Shown here one piece after another: positions 13,296 to 27,279 of a stretch of DNA of 64,000 bases. A program made the translations under genes and the position numbers. Source of the DNA: Amphirosellinia nigrospora (Eukaryota > Ascomycota > Sordariomycetes > Xylariales > Xylariaceae); contig SCHM01000003.1 in assembly GCA_004123355.1 (NCBI GenBank), positions 4,731,058 to 4,795,057 on the forward strand. The letters run 5' to 3'. Under the pieces are notes generated by a model. That model saw nothing but the letters and a program-made list of their open reading frames with translations. It was not told the origin of the DNA and did not search any database. Numbering within the stretch: position 1 is the stretch's first letter; the number at the start of each line of letters is the position of its first letter.

Positions 13296-16200
13296 TAGAT
13301 CTTTTCGCGGCGGGTAATGGCGTTTTATGGGTATGATCCATGTTTTCCTATGCCACTACTACCTAGATTAGGACCAGATCTCGATGTTGCAACTATTAGC
13401 TGAGGAGATAGATATAAACGTTTACCACGCCAACTGTAGTGGATTATGTCCCGAGAACTGCTCGTCGTGCAGCGGAGTTGACTCCCAGAAACAGCATTGA
13501 AAGGAGATCGCTGGGATCCTCTGACCAAAGCTCTGGTAATATCGGATCTAGGTTTTCCTAGCTCGGTGCATCTCACACAGTTCGAGCATGATCATTTGAG
13601 ACACGGAAATTTCGGCGTAGCTGAACTCCTACAGTATGATATCACAACATAGGATATTGAACACGCTCCGCGAAAGCTCGGTAATGAGCCAGTCAATCAA
13701 TTACTAGCGGCGCGCATCCGCACATCAATCATCGGCTATGATATGACGAACAGCCAGTCACCCGGGTTTTCGATCGGGATACGGTCGATCAAATGAGGTC
13801 GCCTACCAGATCCGCTAGCTCATTGTCATCGTCTGTGAGAGTACATGGCCAGGTAGTACCCCGGACTCTCGTACAGTTCCTACTAGGAATAATCCCAAGA
13901 TGCTTGAGTTTGAGTCATTTTCCTGGTTGCTGGCCGCTGTCCTAGGCCATTGTACTGTGACAGTCAACTGTGTCTCATCCTCCGCGGCGGTTTGTGATTG
14001 ACGTAAGACAGTGTGCACTGAACGACCGTTGTTGGTATGCCCTACCTTCACTCATGGTGACAGTTGCATCCATCCATCCAATTGGACCGGTCTGACAGAG
14101 GGACTCGTGCAATCAAAGTTGATATTCGCCAAACGTCTTACCATGATAGCAACCAACTATTCAGTCGTTCGAGATGCCATCAGTTTTCAACTAGGACTAG
14201 GTCAAGTACACATGCTACGAACTACGAACAGGCTGTACCGGGCCTGTCACAAGCCCCATCAATGAACGACGTGCATGACGGAACTCGTTGCGGCCTGATC
14301 CGAGCGGCCGGGGGACGGGAAGGATGGTAACGGCTGACCACCCTCCACCCCATTCCAGCTCTGCTACCCCAACCAGGAGGAAGCGGTGAAAAGATACTTG
14401 CAGGTTTGTGTCGCATTGTGAGAACAAAAGAGACATTGTACCCCAAAAGAGAATCTCGTCGCTTCGTTTTCGTCTCGATTGGGGCGTGCCTCCATGACGA
14501 GCAACCCCAGCGAGTGCCCCATAAGCGTTGCGACACTATCTTCATATATGGCTGGGAACATTTATCTGATTGCATCGTATCATGGCGCCTTGTAGGGCTG
14601 GATTCCGACGAGTGCATCGCCAGCTCTTGTCTCGGGAGCCTGGGAGAATGCAGAATACAGACGGACATGTTATAACATAAAAAAGCGAGATAAATCCTTC
14701 GCGTCATCTGATGTCCCGGTGTAGCAAAGTACCGTGCAGGAATGCAGAGAGCGTAAACAACTGCTCCCAAATACACATGGCCACCTGTGTCTGTCGAATC
14801 CTCCAACTTACACGGGATCAAATCCAACATGGCCTTCGCATCGTTCGGTAGCGAGTCGTAATCTACAATGAGAGATTGCGTTCCCGATCTCCCTACTTTC
14901 GGCCCGTAAGGGAGTGCGAAGCGGTACGCGACAGGGGATCCCAACTACAAAATATGGATTCAAGTCACATTGCCCTCCATGCCAGCTGGCATGTTTTGAG
15001 ATGGTGGGAACCCCTAAAAACGTGGTTGTCGAACTTTTCCTGGGAGGGGGGAGGAGTTCGGTGGTAGGCGAATTGGAGGGTTACATCAAATCTATCCTTG
15101 GGAATCCGTCGTCATGGAACGCTGTCTACAGCCTTGTCTCAGATGCCCATACGACCAGTCCTCCCTACCATCCCTAGGTTCCCCGGGCGTGGTGGACGGC
15201 CAAATGCGGAGAGAAGAAGCGAGACATGTGACCTATTGAGTAGCTGTCGTACGGTGTACGTACTATCAATCAATCCATCTCGGCCAAGTCCCGGTGCCAT
15301 GTATATTTTCAATCTCGATGCCGGTCGGCACGAAGCCATGTCGTGGTATGATGGCGGTGCTTTATCTACATCCGATGAAGGATTCCACCGTTACGAATAC
15401 CGTTACGAATACCGACGCCAGAAATACATGTTTACAGTGAGTCGCGCCTCCTGGCACTAGGACGAAGACGCCAATCGAAGGGATGAGGAAGCAACGAAAC
15501 CCCATGAAGCATTTGTGTCAAGAGTGCGATGTACGAGTAAGCGATGCAATGGAACGTCGGTCAATCGAGATCGATAAGAATAGGGCAATAGCAAACGAAG
15601 ACGCCCAAAGCAGGTCTAATGCGCGAGTCATACTGCGTTTACTTGCATGGTCACAGACAGAACGCACGATGAATGCCGCGCCGCAGGGCTGAAATTGAGA
15701 GTCGTGCGATCGAGAAGCCCCCTCTGACATGCAGAGTAAGAGATCGCATGCCAACGGCTCCCGTGCACCAACTGATGGTTTCTCATTACTCTACCGGAAC
15801 CGAATGACCCAGTGAAGGGTAGTATTGTGAATGCCTGTCAGCCGAAGGCGCTGACAAAGAAGCTGCTCAGCAACCAAAAATAATCTACAACTGTAGGCTT
15901 GATCCTGACGATGCGTCAATTTTGCTATATTTGACCCAACCAGCTTGGATGTTGCTGGAAATGTGTTTCAAACGAATCTTTATTGTAATGTGTGTTAGTT
16001 GGATCCTTTGCTTGTCATAAACAAAAGGAACCGGGTGTGTGTACGTCACCAGTTAATGATACATCCAACATCGATAATGCTATTTTGATAGAAATGAATA
16101 AATAAATAAAAACACTAAAATGATTATTTACATGTTGTACGGCACGATCACTCGCCTGTTGTAGGACTAGACAAATGTCACTGATCCGAGAGCAATTCGA

Positions 16201-19200
16201 GGGATGCAAGCCGTGTTGTGATCATGAGAACCCCAGAGCTTGAGCCATAAGCCCGGTGTTGTCCAGAGGCCTAAATGTTATCTACCTGGTCCTTGCAATG
16301 TCTGGTGAGCGAGGCGCGTAAGATATGATCATTGTGAGGGGAAGTCCTAGGCTTTTGTCTGTCCGCGTGGCTTGAAAAAACTTGCTGTTTGTTTGGCTAG
16401 AGACATGTAATCTAGGCCCGAGTTCTATCGCACCGACGAATAATTGCAACAGGAAGAATGGAGAGCAGGTATAGTGGGGAGAACCATCTGGGGCTCTGCT
16501 CTGGAGACTCAGGGATCTGCTCAGCAGTCGGCCTTATTGTTTTTATTAGTCGAGAGCTAGGACAGGTCTGGACAGTGGCTAGCGAAGAGTCGCCGAACCT
16601 GCAACCAATTTCTGGGAGAATACACGTGATGGATCATCTATTCTTATTTTGAACACTCTTCCACTGTTTAAACTTTATCGCCAGCTGTTTTAGTCGATCA
16701 ACTAGAGCATAGTGTACATTATGTTGAAATTGGTGGTAAAGCTCCTACAGCTTACGTGCCTAAATCTAAATCCGGCCGATTGTGCCTTAAATTTAGACTA
16801 CATAGTAATTTGCAGGGCCCAACCTCAATCATGTGCTAAGACTTCAGGGGCGTGGGTGATTGCTTGGGGTTAAACGCTTACGGTCCTGCCGACTATACTC
16901 TGCCGATTTCACTAACCATCAATTGTTACAACTGGTTAACTGGATACGAAGATCCAGGCGTTTGAGTCCCACTCTCCTAACCTCGCTGGGTCGATGTGAC
17001 TTTTAATGGGGCGCGGGGAAATCAGAACCCTTGAAATCAGCCGTCAACTTGCCAAAGGCCAAAGCAAGGTTCCCCTGACCGGAGGCGACGTGAGCATGAC
17101 CTTGCTTCTTCGGAATTTGAAAGCCGTGACATGTCGACCGGGAGCGTGGGTTACCCGGACCGGCTGTTCCTGAAGCCTCAAGTCTTGCCTGCTGCTCAGG
17201 TGGAATAAAAGCAATCGTCAGCTGGCTTTCGCGGATCCTCGTCTTCACCACGGCCTTGGAGCTTCGTCGAGCCTCGACTCGGGTTGTCTCAGTCGTACCA
17301 TAAGTAGATCAGGACATTTGGAGCGATGCAACGAGTTGCCTGCAAACTACCGGGTGCTTTGGGCGAGAAAGGTCTATCCGTAGATCTGTGGAGTAATATG
17401 TGGGATGGTGATATGACTGCTAGTGTCCGTACTATCATCTACGGAAGTAGTCATGCTCAGACATTTCATTCACGGTACTGAGTCATGGGAGTTGGTGCCT
17501 GTTACCGGCTGAAAGCGGCATCACTATCCTACTGCTACAATACATATTGGGACAAGTCGTAACGATTTGCGAGTACGTTTAGTAAAGTGAAAAAAAACCC
17601 TTCTTGCAGCTGGGATACACCATGTGGTACGGCAATACGGTACCTGAGTTAAGTGCTTATAGGGCGTGGGCATGTGAGCAGGAGAAATTGTCACTGTACA
17701 TTGTACACATTCCCATTGGTGGAATTGTAGTATGCACGTACACATACTAGCCTTTCTTTGGACGGATACCTGCTGAGTAAGGAAATTCGTGCGGTTGCCA
17801 TTGAACCGAGCTTACTCCTGATCTGAGACACCCGGGGACGTGACCCGAGCGCTGCTAAATTGTTACCAGCCATTCCACTAGTATGATTACGTGTTGACTC
17901 TTACTTTAGCTGGCATAAGTGTACCTAAGATGCTTGTCATGTTGTCTTTCCAGTGTTATACGACCACCAAACGCCATTCAGCAGTACCGATCACTGAGCT
18001 CACCATAATGTAGATATTTAGTATATCATGCGGATGGTTGCCTCCTTCGCGGCTTCGTCCCTGCGCCGGGGATTCGGCTGGTCGCAGGGCTGCAGATGGT
18101 GGCTATTGATTGTGTAGGCTATCTAGATTACGAGTCGTCACATAACGGTAAGCTGCCGTCAACTATCCCTCTCAAGTCACAGAGCACTAACAATTTCATC
18201 TTCTTCCTTGCTCCCCTAAATAGTTTTAACTAGCGTATATAACGTTATAAGGTTAGGCAACCCTTAAGGTACAAAGACGACTCTAATACTATTGTGGTAT
18301 CTTTCATGAAATCTTTATTGTACTGTGTAGATAGAGCGATTGCATATACACCTGGAAATCTAAGGTTGGCGCTCAAACTGAAACACGATCTGCAAAGGTT
18401 AGCAGAACCCGCCTTTATTATGTGTTTAAGGCGCTACTGGGAAGCAGTGAAAGGCGGGGTGACATATCCTATTTATTTACTTTGTCTTATATAATTACTC
18501 GTGTTATACATTTCTTTTCCATGGTTGAGTGTACAACAAATGGCGTCGAGACAATGTGGAACTCTAGAAAAGACTTCCAGCCTATTGAATTATTAGTCAT
18601 GGTGTGCATAAGGATACCAACATGCGATTAAAGCAAAGTCTCTTGCTGGTGGTCATCTCTACTGAGCAAATAATGTATGGGTTGTCTTTACTTTGTTCCA
18701 CCCTAACGGAACGTTGGGGCGCATAACTACTGGGTTAGCCAACTACGATCTTAGTTTCCAGATCGTTGGGGCAACCTTCTCAGCTCGAGATCGGACCATG
18801 CCGGCAGAAGGCTGAGACATATTTGGAGCGATAGATCTGCGTCCCAACAAGTTAACTTAGTAAATGCTGAAAGGCTATTGATCGCAACGCTGAATCGCCA
18901 TGATGGCGGTCTGCAAGTTTTTTATCCGATTTTGCCACGGCTAATACTTTCTTTCTACTGCTAGATTAGCGGCACTGTATTGATTCACCAACTCGGCGTT
19001 GATACAGACAAGGATGATTATCAAGACAGTTTGGTTCCTGTACTTAATTGTTTTAGGAAATTGTATCAATACCTTTCCCCATGTGCCAAGCCGTTGATGT
19101 CTGGATGTGGAGTCTGGGGGACCCGGAAGAGTTCCCCTGATAGAAAATAGAATTAGTGAGAGAACCAGCCTTGATTAGACAACGGTTATCGATACTGGCT

Positions 19201-22200
19201 TTGAGTGTAGCTTATATATGTACACAACGGAGCCGAGACCATAACTTAATATTGAGACAATGTTGCTATTGTTGCACTCTCACGTGAACCATCAAAGCTG
19301 CTTCAAAGTGATAGATTGACATACTCAAGAAATAGGACTATCCGTCTTTGAGTTCAAGGATATAGGTTGTTTACTGTGGTGTAATTCCTAGGCGCGTGGT
19401 GCTGAAATGGGGATGGGCGAATACCTGCCTGCGGTGTTTTTATGCTTAGATCACATGCAACAAATTTGTAAAGCCTTTCGCAGAAGGATTTCGCACTACG
19501 CGATAGTACCTAATACGATTAACTACACTAAAAAGCAATATAGGCATTTACCCGTGCGGGATGATCGTATTTGTTCACTGTGTCTTTATGGGAATGGCTA
19601 TTGAAGTCTTTTACGATTAGCAATTGCTGGAATCGGTAGAGCAAACGCCGTATCTGGTCCCGGCATTTGTAAATGATATTATAGCCATTATGCTGACAAG
19701 CTGACTGGGCATGGGCGGCCGATTATGAAGATGATAAGGTACACATGTAGGTATGCAACGAGAAGGCACGGGATATTGTGCCATCTCATCACTTATTCAG
19801 ATACTTCCAAATCCTACCTAGAGTGCGAGGAAGGGATTTGTATACCACCCATACCTCTACCAACTGTAGGGTAAAGATGGGCGTTTAATGCTGCTGGGGG
19901 CCCCATAGTTAGACGGGAAGCACCCCGTGACCCGGCTAGGCCCCATAAAACCCCTGTACGGTCCCGGGGAACGTGGCCGGTCACTTATCAGAAATGATCA
20001 CCCATCTAGCTACTTCACGAAAAGGTAAGCGACATGATGTTGAATGCGACAGCGCAGGTTCCTGCTATCGATTATCGTCTATCGATTGTGATAGTTCGAA
20101 TCTGACAACGAATACTAGGGAAAACCAGGTACACGGGTCGCAGATACGGTTGTACATTGCGTGGTACAGAGCGCACAGCGTTGTTCGAGCTTGAGAAGCA
20201 GCGAAGTGGTCGCTGGCAATCCGTATGCGCTACGTGAAAAGCGGTATTTGAGAATATGATTTAGACTTTCGCATTGGAGTGGTGGCTCTTTTTGGCGATA
20301 TTCTAGAAATCGGATTTGTTCCAAAAAGGAAATGGGGACGTAGCCTTGACACAGACAGGGTCCTCCACCACCCCGGGACCGTCATGAATTAGGAAAGATG
20401 GAATTGGCTCTGTTTGGGGCTCTGGGTGCTTACTCTGCTCATTCGAGGCTGTGTAGTCTCATAGTATTGGGGGTCGCCTTCATATTGATATATTCCCCAC
20501 GTTATCGTCGACAATAGTATAGTGGTTCAGGAACATCCAAGATTGAGGTTAACCCGGTTGTAGTCGTGCACTAGATAGATTGATATACATGATCTATGGT
20601 TAAGTGCGAAGGGAGCTCCCGCACCTTGCTTGCGTAGCCGACAAGTGCAATTTTCCGTCAGCTTGAATCCTACAGCAAGTCGTGCCCATGCCCATTTGAG
20701 GGCACGGAAAACGTGGGGCCCATGTCCAACCTCATCCCACGCCGAGGTACATAAGTATCTACAAATGCTTCTGTAATTGAAACGAACTTCACCGACAGGA
20801 ATCCTCCTGCAGAGAACCCTGGTCGCACGTGTGATGGTTTCGCGTTTCTGAATCGTTGGTCGGCTCCTGGTCTCGTACTTCGGAGGTTGTGTGGAAAGCC
20901 AGCTTCCGCCCGCGCCGTGTCACAGTCGTTACGAAACAAGACAAGGGACGTACTTGTCGTTATCCTAGGCCTGTGGTCTGGTATGCCAAGCATGCTATTT
21001 TATACCATATTTGTAGCAGGTTTGTAAGTGCTATCTCGATCGAGGAGTCACCGGTTAGCAGTTTGCAGTGGAGGGTCTAACATTAATTGAATAGAGAATC
21101 AATCCTAATATCTTCCGATGGAGAACGCCATGTTACGCTGTAGGTCCCGGCATAGAGGCACGACAATATTCCGTGGCTCTGGGGTTACATCCCATTTCAC
21201 ATTAATCTCGAAGTCATTTAGGTATTCAGCTGTGGTGACAAATGCGTATACGTCTCCAAGCCGGATGTTCGAAAATGAGGATGCTCATCACTGTTTCGTG
21301 TATCAGTATGCTGCGGTTCATACGTTCAATAATGAATGAGTTGAGACCGAGAAATGTCGGCGATACATGATGTGATACATGCAGTGAATAGCTGATAGCC
21401 GGATGGTACTCCTGCCCGATTGAGATGGTGTTATCACGGACTTATGATTCTTGTGACGATCATGGAGTGCTTTGCCCTTCTACCTCCAGACGCGCTCAAC
21501 GCGTTTCCAACCAGGGTTCCAGAACACCCATATACCGCCCAATACATCAATGTTTATGCAAAGAGGAAGAATACTGCCCAGTGCCATTGCCTGGCGTTTC
21601 ATGCGACGCACAACACGCTTCTCGGCTATCCATAATTTTGGTACTTATATAGTGTTGAAAATTCTCATACCATACTATTGCATCACCCGGAATCGCAACC
21701 CAAATCTATTTGTTAACCCTCATACATATAGATGGAATTCCCAGTCGGAATCAATTTACATTACTACCCCGGTAGCGAAGTCGCAGGAGTAGAGAGACTA
21801 TCCGAGCAATGACCAGTGGCTCGTCAATTGCCGATTGAATCACTCGTTATTGCACTTGTTGGGCGAATGCTGCGGGTTGTTGAAAACCTAGAGGTCAAGA
21901 GGTCGGCTGGCGCGAATTACTGTTCACGTATATCCCGTGATAGAAGGCGATAATAGTGCTCTGGGATGGTATTGGTGCCCGAGTCGTGGTTGGCGACATG
22001 TGACTGATGAGCAGTGGCGCTTGCAGGAAGGAATTGAGATTGGGGGCAAAAAGCATTTGTATAGCAGTTGTAGACTTTGGGGGCTCGAAAGCCGCAACTC
22101 GGCTATGGTGTGGGGAAAAGGGACTCGGAAGGACAAGCAGCTGCTGGCTGCTTGCGCCGAGGCTGAGCGCTCACCTGACCATATTCGACACAGGGGAATA

Positions 22201-24412
22201 TGACGGGAGGGAGGCGAGAGAACGAAGAGTTCAGGTGGGTTAGTTCGCTATCTTAGATACCTAACGCAAGACCAGCAAGCCCCAAACCACGGCGCTGTAA
22301 ATCAAGGCGGAGCTTCATCAGCGCCCTGACCGTTACGTGATAGGTATCAATATAGTAGATGATTCATAGGTAACGTACCTATGTAACAATAGCCACCTAC
22401 CACTGTAACTAAAGCACTTAGGGCCATAATTGCCGACCAATTTACCCGCGTCATTGTACGGGATAGACTGCTCACGAGAACGCAAGAATGCCAACGCATA
22501 GGGGGATCATCCGCAGCCTGACCTTGTTTGACCTGGTTTGCCGCGATATAGTCGTAAGTCGGCCCGGGACACAACGTGAGTTGTTGTCTGACCAGTTCGT
22601 ATGCCTCGGTGGGTTGATGAAAGACATCGAGAAACATCTAGATAGATCGATTGCCGTGGCTGGGAACGGCCGAATTATTGGTACAAAGCCCAAGTGACTG
22701 GCCCGGTTTGACAACAATGAAAGACTGTCACGGGACAATCGCTTTTATCTGGTATAGACCTAGACATTCTATCCTGCCTTTCCCCGTCTACAGCCTCGGT
22801 GAAGCCGTCTGGACAAGAGCTTGCCACCTCGTGGAAGTGGATGTTTAAACGATCAGCCGGATGCGGAGAAGCTCACCAGGCCAGCAAACACCACTCCAAT
22901 TCGAAAGCTCGCGAACTAGATGTTGAAGTTGCGGTGTATTTTGCTCATTCTTTTGCTTGCTGCTGGCTTCTGTCTGGCGCGCCTGTTGAGACCACGGGAT
23001 AGCATAGGCAGGCTTTCAAGAGCAACAACAAGAGCTTATGACACCTAACAGCTCTATTACTATGTAGATGCCAGGAACGCGCATGCTCGACCTCAACTGG
23101 TGTGAGCAGTTGACGCTTGAGAACTAAGGTAATCACATCCAGCACGCATATGTTATACTGCACTATTCAGTTACAATGTAGACATGAATCCAGTCAATGC
23201 AGAGGTCAGCATCTAGATGCTTTGTAGGTCGATTATTCAGAGGCTGCTGTTCGCGTGTCAATAATGCTTGCTGCAAACCAGCATATGGTCATGTTCACAG
23301 GTATGCCCTAGGGTCCACGGTGGCCTATGAAGAAGAAAATCCGGAACGCTGGTCCTTCTGGCCGGCAGTGGGGCACCATCCTGAATGTGTCAAATGCCTC
23401 ATTGGGAGAATAGTACTGAATTGAGAATGGTGTCATGCGCTAAGAAATGTATTAGACTGAGTGTGGTAGTATATCTGCGCGCTAGTAGCTCTGGGATCAG
23501 AGATCAGACCGCTGTATATGTAATTCGTGCTTGTACTGGTGCGAAGTGGGGTAGATACTCATTAGAGGTAGGTAGCTGCGCGTAGTGTCGGTACGTACAA
23601 TCGGTACCTCGTGTCTCTGCTAGTCACTGGGGTGTTTCAGGGATTTTCCTGCCTTGTGAATCCCAGTACCGCCACAGGTCCCACCCATAAGCTTCTGTGT
23701 CCACCCGCCGTGGGAAATAGGCCCGTCAAAGGCCCAGATTTTCTATTCAGGTACTTCCGTGAGATACATGGAGGAGACGTATCCCCGTACCGAGGTACCC
23801 ATGTACCGCTCTGGTAGGTACGTACCCTGAGATTGGAGACCTGCCAGACCGCGCCTTTCTAAATATGCCCCACTTTGAGTGCTAGTACCAGGGCCTGACC
23901 TCCCACCCCAGCGCCTTCCCTGAGAGGTCTTGAAGCCTCCCGATCAAATACATTAATATGTACAACTACCCACATTCCCTCTCCGTTCCATAACTATTTA
24001 CACCACCTACCACACATCTAACGAACTTCTTATGTTCGACATAACTCGTGGTGTTAATACCCGTGGCTGTCGCAACATTGGCCCTTGTCAGCCTTATCCA
24101 CTGCCTTCGACCTCGTTCTCCCGCCGAGTGTACATAGAATCCCAGACGTCTTGCCAGTATCAGCATCGATTATCACCAGTACCTCCTCACACAGCTTCTA
24201 TATACCGATTTCCTCAGGCAATTTAGTGGAATTGGACCGCCTTGGTGGATTAGCCTGCAGCGACGAGTATCTCGATCGATATTTTCTCAAAGAAAAACGC
24301 AACATTGTTCGCATCGTGCCTGTGCGCCTTGACACTTATACCGGGACCTACACATCGTATCACCATTCGCCCTACTTTCTACGCCCCTCCATGAACGCCA
24401 ATCTTGGTCAGA
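13296..24412. other. Long gene-poor stretch with weak candidates
   Basis: Eleven kilobases of mixed composition. The segment around 13.8-15.7 kb is somewhat richer in G+C and carries the longest frame (reverse strand, 14222-14944), but that frame resembles no family I know, begins without an ATG and overlaps open frames on the other strand. A coding-like piece lies at 17003-17309 and is listed separately. A 12-bp unit (CCGTTACGAATA) is doubled at 15388-15411. 23580-23830 contains a loose inverted repeat of GGTACGTAC/GGTACCTCG phrases and may be part of the upstream region of the gene that starts at 24413. No RNA gene was convincing. Confidence 0.55.
17003..17309 (-). other. Coding-like fragment, unknown
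   Basis: A reverse-strand open frame of about 100 codons in a locally GC-richer patch. It runs from just after a TGA near 17309 to a TAA at 17003. The predicted protein is rich in Arg, Lys, Gln, Gly and Ala, includes phrases such as TRIRESQLTIAFIPPEQQ and HAHVASGQGNLALAFGKL, and ends FPAPH. The residue mix is that of a real protein rather than a random frame. There is no good start codon or identified partner exon, so it may be the last exon or a fragment of a larger gene broken by indels. I recognise no family; it could still be chance. Confidence 0.3.
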
Positions 24413-26231
24413 ATGCCAGGTAAAGCGGAAGGACTGGTTCTCACTGTGGACCCGAACGTCATCCACAAAGTCGATACCAACAACCCCCATAACCTCTTCA
24501 GCATGTGGACAGGTATGTTCACACCTTACTTACTACATGCTTTCATGTCTACGTGGCTATGCAACGACTAACTCGATGCCCAGTTTTCTCGAGATGCGCT
24601 GAATCGGTAGAACAAGGACGCCGATTAGAGAATCTCAGCTGGCGATTATGGACAAGGGAAGCCCTATGTTGCGAAACGACTCAGACAAAGGCCGAGAAGA
24701 CTGCTTCTGCCGTCGGCACAATGCCGCCACAAGACATTCCTGACAAGCACCTCATACCTGACGTACCACAATTGTCTGGTAGTGTCGACTCCGTCGCCGA
24801 TGAAGAAGCTATCGAGCTAACAACTGAGTCCGATCCTGTCGAGATCTATCGACCCCACATACAACGACAAGATTCGTGTGCCAGCAGTCGAAGCAGAGGG
24901 CGGGAACGACATATTACGTCTGGTCACTTGGAAAAGATGGTCGTCACGATCATCAAGGAGAAAGTGCCAAATCTGTCACCTCTACCGCACATTGTGTCCT
25001 CTTCCGTAGAGACAGATAGCGACCATTTAGAGTCCTGCTCATCCGAGGCAGAGGAGACACCGATAACCCTGCCACCGAGTCAACCGAGCCCGTATCATCT
25101 GCTTTGACATCACAGGCTTCGACCAACTCGGAATCCAGCGAGCTCCACGCTACGACTGTGGTTAGGGGATTCTCTCCTTCCAATTTCCGTCCGCGAGGGC
25201 TTCTCTCGAATCCAGATTCCTCCAGCCTGACATTATACCGGAGCCTCACTCATCGCCTGCACCTAAACTAGTGCAGTCGAAGAAGCCCGCGAAATTTGCG
25301 TTGGGTGGCTCTTCAGGTGATGAATCTTCACCAAGTCTAGAGATGCATCAACCAGTTCTCCCTCAAAAAGACCAAGATGTTCCAGATCGGTGGCTCCTCT
25401 GGATCCACTGAAGAACAGAGTCCATCACTCAAGAGCGCCCTGCACTCCGGGAAACCGAGCTCACTTCTAGGTGCCCACAAGAAACAGACTTCATTTAGCA
25501 ACCACATCACAACGCGCACGATATCAACTCCTAGCGATCAGTCTGGTAGCTACGTAGACGAGAGTGCCATTGACGATGACGATGAGGATTCCGAATGGGA
25601 AGACTCGATTGAAGAGAGCGGCAAATCTAGCATAGACGACACCGTGACTTTCAAGCGAGTGCCTTCGAAGCCTAACTTAGTCTCGCAAAGATCCCTTATT
25701 AGTTTAATGTTCGCCGGACAACAAGATGAGCGCACTAGAGGTCTCAGCAACTACGCCTCGCATTCGACTCCGGCAATTGCGCAGCGTGCTCGCCAGCTCC
25801 AAAATGGTCCGAACGGTGCTATATCTCCTAATGACTCGGACGATAATGGATTGGAAATGAGGAAAGGCTTACGACGCACTCCTCTAAAGCCTATCACTGA
25901 GGTTCCAAGGTCTGGCGCCCAACCCATCATGACGAAGCCCAATACCCATTACCACCAGCAGACTGCCTTGTCTCCTCGAACCACTAGGCGGAATATGCTA
26001 GCCACAGAGTTGACAGAATCTCTCAGACGGCAACTACTCTGGGAAAGGCAACAAAAAGTGTCCACTCAAAATGCTGTGTTGAAAAGACGTCACACTTCAC
26101 ACGACGTAGCGAATTTGAAACAATTTCCGGAGAGATCATACATCAACAAGTCCAAGGATGAGGCCAACGCTAATAGCTGGAACCAATTCCTCCGAGAAGA
26201 AAATGGTGGCTACCATGCCCAAGGATGGTAA
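24413..26231 (+). CDS. DUF1752 (GATA_AreA-like) / DUF3295 protein, frames broken
   Basis: Fungal protein of the family carrying an N-terminal DUF1752 (AreA GATA-like, PF08550) region and a C-terminal DUF3295 region; members are thought to be nutrient- or nitrogen-response regulators, exact role unknown. Exon 1 is 24413-24512, from an ATG that gives MPGKAEGLVLTVDPNVIHKV. The intron is 24513-24583 (GTATGT...CTAAC...CAG). Exon 2 reads straight into VFSRCAESVEQGRRLENLSW, the DUF1752 core. The middle is acidic and Ser-rich, with KKPAKFALGGSSG and KMFQIGGSSG phrases. The C-terminus contains RRNMLATELTESLRRQLLWE, RRHTSHDVANLKQ and ends YHAQGW. The frame changes near 25056 and between about 25190 and 25226 (one missing base each), and again between 25340 and 25372 (one extra base, or two missing at an A-run). 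With these corrected the length is a whole number of codons (about 583). The even conservation suggests assembly error rather than a pseudogene. Confidence 0.88.
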
Positions 26232-27270
26232 AGCCACATCGTTTCAAAGCTGGAAAACGGTGGAAAATATTCGGCTAGAGGCAGGCTTACCTGCCCTGTA
26301 TACTTCATTTCATTTCCTTCATTTGCATGGCGAAAGGGTTTTGCGTTTTATTATACCAATGCATGCATCTGGTCGGCGTTTCTACCATTGCTTTCATAAT
26401 GAGTCATCCTAATGACACGAACTATTGGTCGCGTCGTCGGACAACACTATCGAAACACTAAAGCGCATTGCTGTGGCTTCGGTTATAACAGCCTTTAGTC
26501 GTTGCGCGAGGGTGTATCGACGACTGACGCATTTACATCTGATTCCGCAACCCATTTACACCAATTGGCGTTGCAGCTCCAATGATACCATGACCTGCAT
26601 TTTGATTTCTATCCTATACCCAGTGGGTAATGACTTGGCTCCCTTTGCTACCGGCGAGTAGTATGAAGGATGAGGCAGGAGGCAAAAATTTTACAATGTA
26701 TTCTAGTAAAGAAACAAAGAGGGCGACCCTATATCATGAAGCAACCACAAAGCAAGATGGACAACGCATTCATCCAGCCCCGAGTGGAAAATCGAAGACG
26801 GAAAAGTAATATGCTATGGCTACCAAAATATCATTATACAGGAGCTACAAAAAAACACTAAAATTTCTTGGCCCATCAATTCCTAGTTGACGCAATCGGT
26901 GAAACCATGGTGATGAATGTAGCTTTTACAACCAAAATGGCTCTATCTAATTGTGCCGAGGCTCGAGGCTGGCCACCTAATCTCATAGTAGGATTAGGGA
27001 TACAAAATGCCAGTTGCGCCTGATTTCGTCGTCAGGTGGTGTAAACACGCCCCATCTTGTATGCTGCCGCCGAGATCTAGGTCAGACAAGCATGTAATAA
27101 TTGTATGCAAGACATTGACATTAGAAAAGTGGGCGCACACATGAGAAAAACGAATCCACTGCGCCTCAGACTGTGCCTAACGGAGAATAGTAAACCTTTG
27201 GCTCTGCTGAGCTGGCAGTCCGTTGCTCGTGCTCACATGTCTTCAGATAACAAAGAAGATATTCATTTTT
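26232..27270. other. 3' region without a gene
   Basis: Only short unremarkable open frames follow the stop at 26231. The interval probably contains the 3' untranslated region of the DUF1752/DUF3295 gene. Nothing else was recognised up to the 9-bp duplication flanking the next mobile element. Confidence 0.6.
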
Positions 27271-27279
27271 TAGTGCCTA
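27271..27279 (+). repeat. Left target site duplication
   Basis: TAGTGCCTA immediately before the element's CAGGTCAG terminus; an identical copy follows the right terminus at 27792-27800. Confidence 0.85.

Noticed and set aside
14222-14944. 240-codon reverse-strand open frame, one of the longer frames in the window
   Set aside because: It starts without an ATG, has no recognisable motif, overlaps open frames on the other strand in a locally GC-rich patch, and its translation is rich in Arg, Ser, Pro and Cys as expected of chance frames.
16920-16985. tRNA-like B-box phrase (GTTTGAGTCCC) after a TGGTTAACTGG A-box-like phrase
   Set aside because: The T-arm stem does not pair and no acceptor stem can be formed.
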